NCBI GenBank assembly: GCA_013115135.1
Contig: JABANP010000328.1
Span: forward strand, 1 to 58,039
DNA: 58,039 bases
Source of the DNA: Perkinsus olseni
Taxonomy: Eukaryota > Perkinsozoa > Perkinsida > Perkinsidae
Direction: 5' to 3'
Below are positions 53,610-58,039 of this stretch, piece after piece. A program made the position numbers and the translations under genes. The stretch's first letter is position 1. Each line of letters opens with the position of its first letter. The notes beneath the pieces are model-generated. The model searched no databases. It saw only the letters and a list, made by a program, of their open reading frames with translations, and was not told the origin of the DNA.

Positions 53610-55017
53610 CGAGTTGTATGAATAGATCTGTGCAGCTCTTTCGTCCTGCTGAGGGAGAACCCGGAGGGATTTATCGACGGTGGAACCTGGACGGTAGGAG
53701 ACAAGATTTTTTTGTGCTAGCGACAGCGGCTAGAGCACTACCCAGGATTGGTGCAACTTCTCCTAATTCTGCTTATCGTCGAGCTCCGTGGTATTTCGTG
53801 CGGCCTTTGCGTGAACCGATTAACCCCGCCCCACCCATCGAGACTGCGGGTGAGCCTGGACCTACTCCGATATCGGTAGGCCCTCAATGGGCTGGCTGCT
53901 GCACGCGTACTGTACGCGTGTACCTCTTGTGGCAGGAGGATCTGCCTGCTCTTGTTGGCCAGTGTTCTAGCTGCGAGATATCGATTGTTCGCTATATGTA
54001 AATCGACTCCGTTCGGCCTCGCTTGCTGCTGTTAACTTTTTGACTGTGCGGCCCGCGCGTGCAAGGTAGACAGATAGACAGTATTTGGCGGGCGCGAGAG
54101 TGTTAAGCGCAGCTTGTATGTGAATGCGTCAAAGGATCGATTGCATCTAGGGTTTTTCGTGGATTCTTTTGTGGATTACAGTTGGCCCGTCCGCCAACTT
54201 GTCGACAGCAGCTCAAGTATTATCTGATATCTGTATTGCCTTTGGGATTGTGTTACCAGAGTCACTGGCATCGACTACCTATAGTATCAATCGACACGAC
54301 GATCACGACGTTGAAGATATCCGCCCACAAGCGCAGTCAAACGCGGGAACCGCTGTCTTCTTTAGGCTGGCTGTCAAACGTAGGGCAACAGGAAGGGTAG
54401 GCGCAGACCCCCTTGTTAGTAACAAAAAGGCAAAAGGCAGCGAGGGTAACAACTTGTCACTAACAAGTTGTTACACTGATCCAGGATTCCCGGATCAGGG
54501 AATGTACATTCAAGTGAACACGCAACTGTTTGGAATTTGGGAGTACTCGACAGGAACATGTGTACTGTACCGGCGGCTAACGCGTTCGCTGGTAATAATA
54601 GTTTGATGGGAACCTGTGCACAACACCGCACTTTCCACCGACACCGCAACTCGCTGTCCGCAACGAGATCTCGTGTGTTGAAGATATGAAAGGTGATGTC
54701 AGATAGCTTCCTGTCGATCGATGGGCCGCGCTGCATCACTTCTGAACTCAACACCGGTAAGAGGTAAAAATACTCTAAGCTTGTCTAATAGAGGAGAGTA
54801 GTAGTATCCTCCTAACACTACCGAGCAAAGCTGTTTGCAATCGAGAAATCTCGAGACGGCAAACAAGACAATGAGGAGCGTGAACCCTTCTAGTGGACAA
54901 CTGTCCAGCATCAAACAACCACGAAGCACTACGCAGATGCCACGACCATTGGCAGCTGTACTCTACGATAAAAGTATACATCGATGAGAATGGATGAAAA
55001 GCTCAGTGAGCTGTAGA
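53610..55017. other. intergenic, no supported gene
   Basis: A plus-strand frame at 53618-54001 starts only a few bases from the divergent protease start but has no domain. It holds a short palindrome near 53903-53922 (CACGCGTA/TACGCGTG) and the hairpin pair at 54446-54498. Nothing else is evident. Confidence 0.4.
54446..54498. repeat. two adjacent perfect hairpins
   Basis: GTAACAACTTG (54446-54456) pairs with CAAGTTGTTAC (54464-54474) over a 7-nt loop. One base later CTGATCC (54476-54482) pairs with GGATCAG (54492-54498) over a 9-nt loop. They lie outside any gene. Confidence 0.85.
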
Positions 55018-56970
55018 TCAGCTTGCAGACAGCGATTCAGCTTTCGGAGTTCCGTCCTTCTTCACTTGAACCCACTTCTTGCCGTCGGAACCCGAGCTGC
55101 GTTGAGCTCCTGATCCTTTCCGTCGAGCAGGTCGATTTGGTCGGCCAGTACCAGCGGAGTTCACTGAATCAGACGACCCACTTCCTCTACTCCGTCCCTT
55201 TGCCGCCGCCACCCCTTTGCCCTTGCCTGAGGAAAAAAACCACGCGTCGTCTGCTGTAGCGCACTGGGTGCTGTTCTTACCCTTTCCCTTCCCTCGCCGA
55301 GGACCCGGACCATCACCGAGACGATAAAACTCATCACCGAGCTCTCGCGACTCCTTGGCCATGTCCTCGAAAACATCATGATACTGGAGATGGCTGTCCA
55401 GCAGCAACTTGGCGTCATCGAGGTCCTGCCTTCTGCCACTGAGTACCAGGCAAGGCGAGCCTGTAGACTCGTCGAGCCGGGCATAATTCAAGTTCGCTGA
55501 GTCTGCTATCTCATGCAGTGTGGCGAACCGACGACCGATAACCCAACCGATGCAGTCCTGTGGTATTGGGTACCTGCAGAGCCAATGAGAAGGCTCGACA
55601 CTCAGTGAACCCCTACCTCTCGGTGAGGTACTCGAGCTCGGCCCTGGCCTTATTCACTGCGTCAACCGACGGACCATATATGACCACCCTCCTAGATTTT
55701 GGGTCTCTTGCAGTACCCTTATCAGCAACGTTGACTTCAACTCCGTAGTCCTTGATCACTCTATTTATATGAGCGCCGTTCTTGCCAATCATAACACCGA
55801 CCAGGTCGGAGTCGATATTGAAGGAGGCCGACTCCTGGCTCTCCAATTTCTCACGCCGTGACGATAGTGCCTAGAGTACCCCCTTGCAGCGAGTGATGAC
55901 CGATGAGTACTTCTCCTACATCGAGCATAGCCTGTCGCTTCTCGTGGAATCCCTGGATCTCTTTCTGATGCTTAACATGAACGTCAAGCAGGAGCTTGGC
56001 CCGGTGGATGTCGCGTTGACTACCGATGAGAGTTACTGATGGGCCGGTCTTCTGGTCTGCCCGCGGTGTTATCTGAAGGGCATCGAATTCATTGACTGGA
56101 ATCCCAGAGGCGGCTGACGCGAACCCGAAGCATTCGGATGGGGACATATGCCAGTGATAGCGAAGAGCGGAACAGCGAGGCTGAGGGCTACTACCTTCAA
56201 AAGACCTGATTTGATCGCCACTTGATTGAGGCAGCCTTGACCGTCATCACTCATTATCCAATCACCGAGGACCTTGGGGAGTTTAACCGTCTCTGAGCTC
56301 AACTCTGATAGGCTGGTTGGACCTGAAACCAGCCGCTCATGTTCCCAAAGGCACAAACAAAGCCGTTCATTGTCGATTAGATCAGTGAACAGTCTTACTC
56401 AAGCTCCGACCAGAATCACTCCCGTTGTCAGGGCAGCCCATAGGTCGACGAAGATTCGCACGCTCGACGATGATCGGCTCATGCAACTCGGAATTTTTAA
56501 CATAGAAAAACTCATCAGCTCGGATGCTGACGATCTCACCACTCCACCAACTGACTGGAGCGTGTCCCGTAGCAGGAGACCTAACCTGACACGACGCCGA
56601 TCGTTACAGTACCGTAATTTCCACAACTCCTACCTCAACAGTGTCTCCCTCTCTGGGCATATACTCGTACGCTGAGCTCAGTGCCTTGCTCGTTAAAGAG
56701 GGGACCAAGCGTGCCTGAGCCGTGCATTGTCAGCAAATTAACGACGAGGGAATCTATTCAAACAACGGAGTGGCCCACCTACCTGGGACATTGGTACAGT
56801 CTTCGGTCCCCAAACGTCATCTTGGAAGGCGACTGTTATCTGAAGAGTAAATGATGTTATTCAACTAAGCCTAGTAGAAAAAAACCCCACCATCTTCTTA
56901 GCCACATCAACGTCGGCCAGATAACCTTCGAACCTGATAGAAAAAGTTGATCCACGAAGGGCGCACCGAT
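55018..56970 (-). CDS. FMRP/FXR-like RNA-binding protein (Agenet/Tudor + KH), 5' end unresolved
   Basis: Minus-strand exons run ITVAFQDDVWGPKTVPMSQ, YEYMPREGDTVEV, then VSWWSGEIVSIRADEFFYVK followed by EPIIVERANLRRP. These align with the tandem Agenet/Tudor region of FMRP. After an exon with VLGDWIMSDDGQGCLNQVAI come NEFDALQITPRADQKTGPSV and DIHRAKLLLDVHVKHQKEI, then a KH domain with LVGVMIGKNGAHINRVIKDY (GxxG = GKNG). Next is another KH-like CIGWVIGRRFATLHEIADSA with LDDAKLLLDSHLQYHDVFED. The C terminus is Gly/Arg/Lys-rich (GPGPRRGKGKGK) and ends at 55018. FMRP-family proteins bind mRNA and ribosomes and repress translation; that role here is family knowledge. The first exon lies above about 56970 and was not fixed. 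Confidence 0.8.
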
Positions 56971-57465
56971 TGGCTCAGTATCATCACCATTTCTGCGGAG
57001 CAGTTTCATCCCTGATTTCAACTAAGGGCGAGTAACGATGAACACTGTCCCGGTCTAGGCCCGGCAGCGTTGACGGTGTGCTGCACTCGGCCATGATGAT
57101 GATCTCTCTTAAGGACCAAAAATAATTGAATAAAAACCCTGACACCGAGGACCGTACGCTTCTTGTGCGGGGTTGGGGTTGCGACCGAAGAGGCCCTCCG
57201 TATCTTTCCAGCTTCAACCTCAGCTGCTCGACGGAGAGAAGGGCAGCGATGCCTGCTTTCGGGCCGCCAGTTCACGCGCCATAACGCACAAGCTAGCGCT
57301 GGGATCCAGTGGTCGCTCCGAGTATTGAGGAGTACCTTGCGCACTTGCATACTCTTGCAGCTTCTCAACGATGATGTGCGCGTCTTGAACAATTGGCTAG
57401 GGTTACTGAACGTGGTTATTGCTGAGAGTTTTATCGCCACACATCCTCAGTACCTTGCTCGATAG
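56971..57465. other. 5' flank of the FMRP-like gene
   Basis: Probably includes the first exon or leader of the FMRP-like gene on the minus strand, not resolved. Frames on both strands lack domains. Confidence 0.3.
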
Positions 57466-58039
57466 CTAACTGAAGCAAGGAAAACTGCGCTCGAAAATCC
57501 CTTCGCGTTGGTTGACGGAGTGACAAGGAGAAGGCGCTATCTTCTCCATCAAGTGCTGGGGATGACGGCTTGCGACCCGTCCTGTCTCGCTTGCTCATCT
57601 CCAATCAACATTCCGGAGTATGGTGCTCCTTTTCTTGAGATGATCGGCTTGGTGAATCGTCGGACGCAGAGCGAACAGTCCTCTCCTCGAAAGATTCTTG
57701 TTCTAATCGTTGTGGATCGGCGAAGCTTCGCGCTAGCACATGCTCTAGCGCTTCAGCGTCGCGCTTCCCGAGTCACTCTATCTCACGGGGCGGTCACTAC
57801 GTTCATCACATTCGCACAGGCATGGACCGCGAACGGTGGACCCGTGGGCGTACCCGTGCGCGCGAACATTTCTGATAGGGTTTGGTCGCGCTCGAAGAAC
57901 GGAAGATTGTTAGGAAGTAGTTCTACCGGAATTCTGCTGTTGAATGCGATGCTTCGAATAAAAGGGTTAGCTGGTCCAATGCTGTGCTGGTGGAAAACCT
58001 ATTCGGCTTGTCCGAAGACGCTGTGGTCTCACACTGCAA
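57466..58039 (+). CDS. open frame running off the right edge, unknown
   Basis: After a TAG at about 57463 the plus strand stays open for 191 codons to the window edge; the first ATG in frame is at 57562. The translation includes PSCLACSSPINIPEYGAPFL and KILVLIVVDRRSFALAHALA. No domain is recognised. It may be an exon, an element fragment or chance. Confidence 0.3.

Noticed and set aside
53618..54001. 127-codon plus-strand frame divergent to the protease
   Set aside because: It begins only 9 bp from the protease start and has no recognised domain; could be real but unsupported.
1..58039. CRISPR array, bacterial operon or phage
   Set aside because: No regularly spaced direct repeats; spliced genes throughout show the sequence is eukaryotic.

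Overview
The window is nuclear DNA of a eukaryote. Coding regions are broken by many short GT-AG introns (mostly 27-60 nt) with frequent GTAG/GTGAG donors, and genes lie head to tail on one strand with spacers of about 120-400 bp. The families present (a flagellar-type TPH coiled-coil protein, an alveolate-style CCCH finger, Ste24, PTRHD1, UBE2W, a PGM2-type phosphomutase, an FMRP-like protein), near-balanced base composition and a possible splice-leader acceptor in front of the phosphomutase fit an alveolate protist. A perkinsid (Perkinsus-like parasite of molluscs) is my best guess, by inference only.

Layout. 1-9.5 kb: a BEL/Pao-like LTR-class retrotransposon with one unbroken 2452-codon gag-pol frame, a structured leader carrying three hairpins, and an AC-TAGT-rich 3' flank; no LTR pair could be identified. 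9.5-18 kb: small genes on both strands: a CCCH zinc-finger protein, a six-exon UBE2W-type ubiquitin-conjugating enzyme, an intronless phosphoglucomutase, and two members of a small secreted cysteine-rich family on opposite strands. 16-21 kb is mostly gene-poor: diverged inverted repeats and a 1.1-kb element with terminal inverted repeats, a 148-bp tandem duplication and tRNA-like pieces. 21.1-37.9 kb: a minus-strand array: one very large low-complexity/coiled-coil gene, a C2H2 finger protein with a C-terminal membrane helix, a double-AN1 zinc-finger protein, and a signal-peptide/coiled-coil locus. At about 38 kb transcription diverges. 38.6-51.9 kb: a plus-strand array: TPH coiled-coil protein, PTRHD1, Ste24 CAAX protease, a PP2A-like phosphatase, a secreted protein of unknown function and an unresolved multi-exon locus. 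52.5-57 kb: a secreted pepsin-type aspartic protease and an FMRP/FXR-like RNA-binding protein, both minus strand. An open frame of unknown nature runs off the right end.

The gene set is mainly housekeeping: ubiquitin transfer, stress-associated zinc fingers, prenyl-protein processing, phosphatase signalling, translational control and sugar-phosphate metabolism. To this are added flagellar structure and candidate secreted factors (two cysteine-rich peptides, an aspartic protease, one novel secreted protein). I derived exon junctions by eye from splice motifs, frame continuity and family similarity. Where I give exact junctions, the spliced frame closes; elsewhere I give only the extent of the locus.
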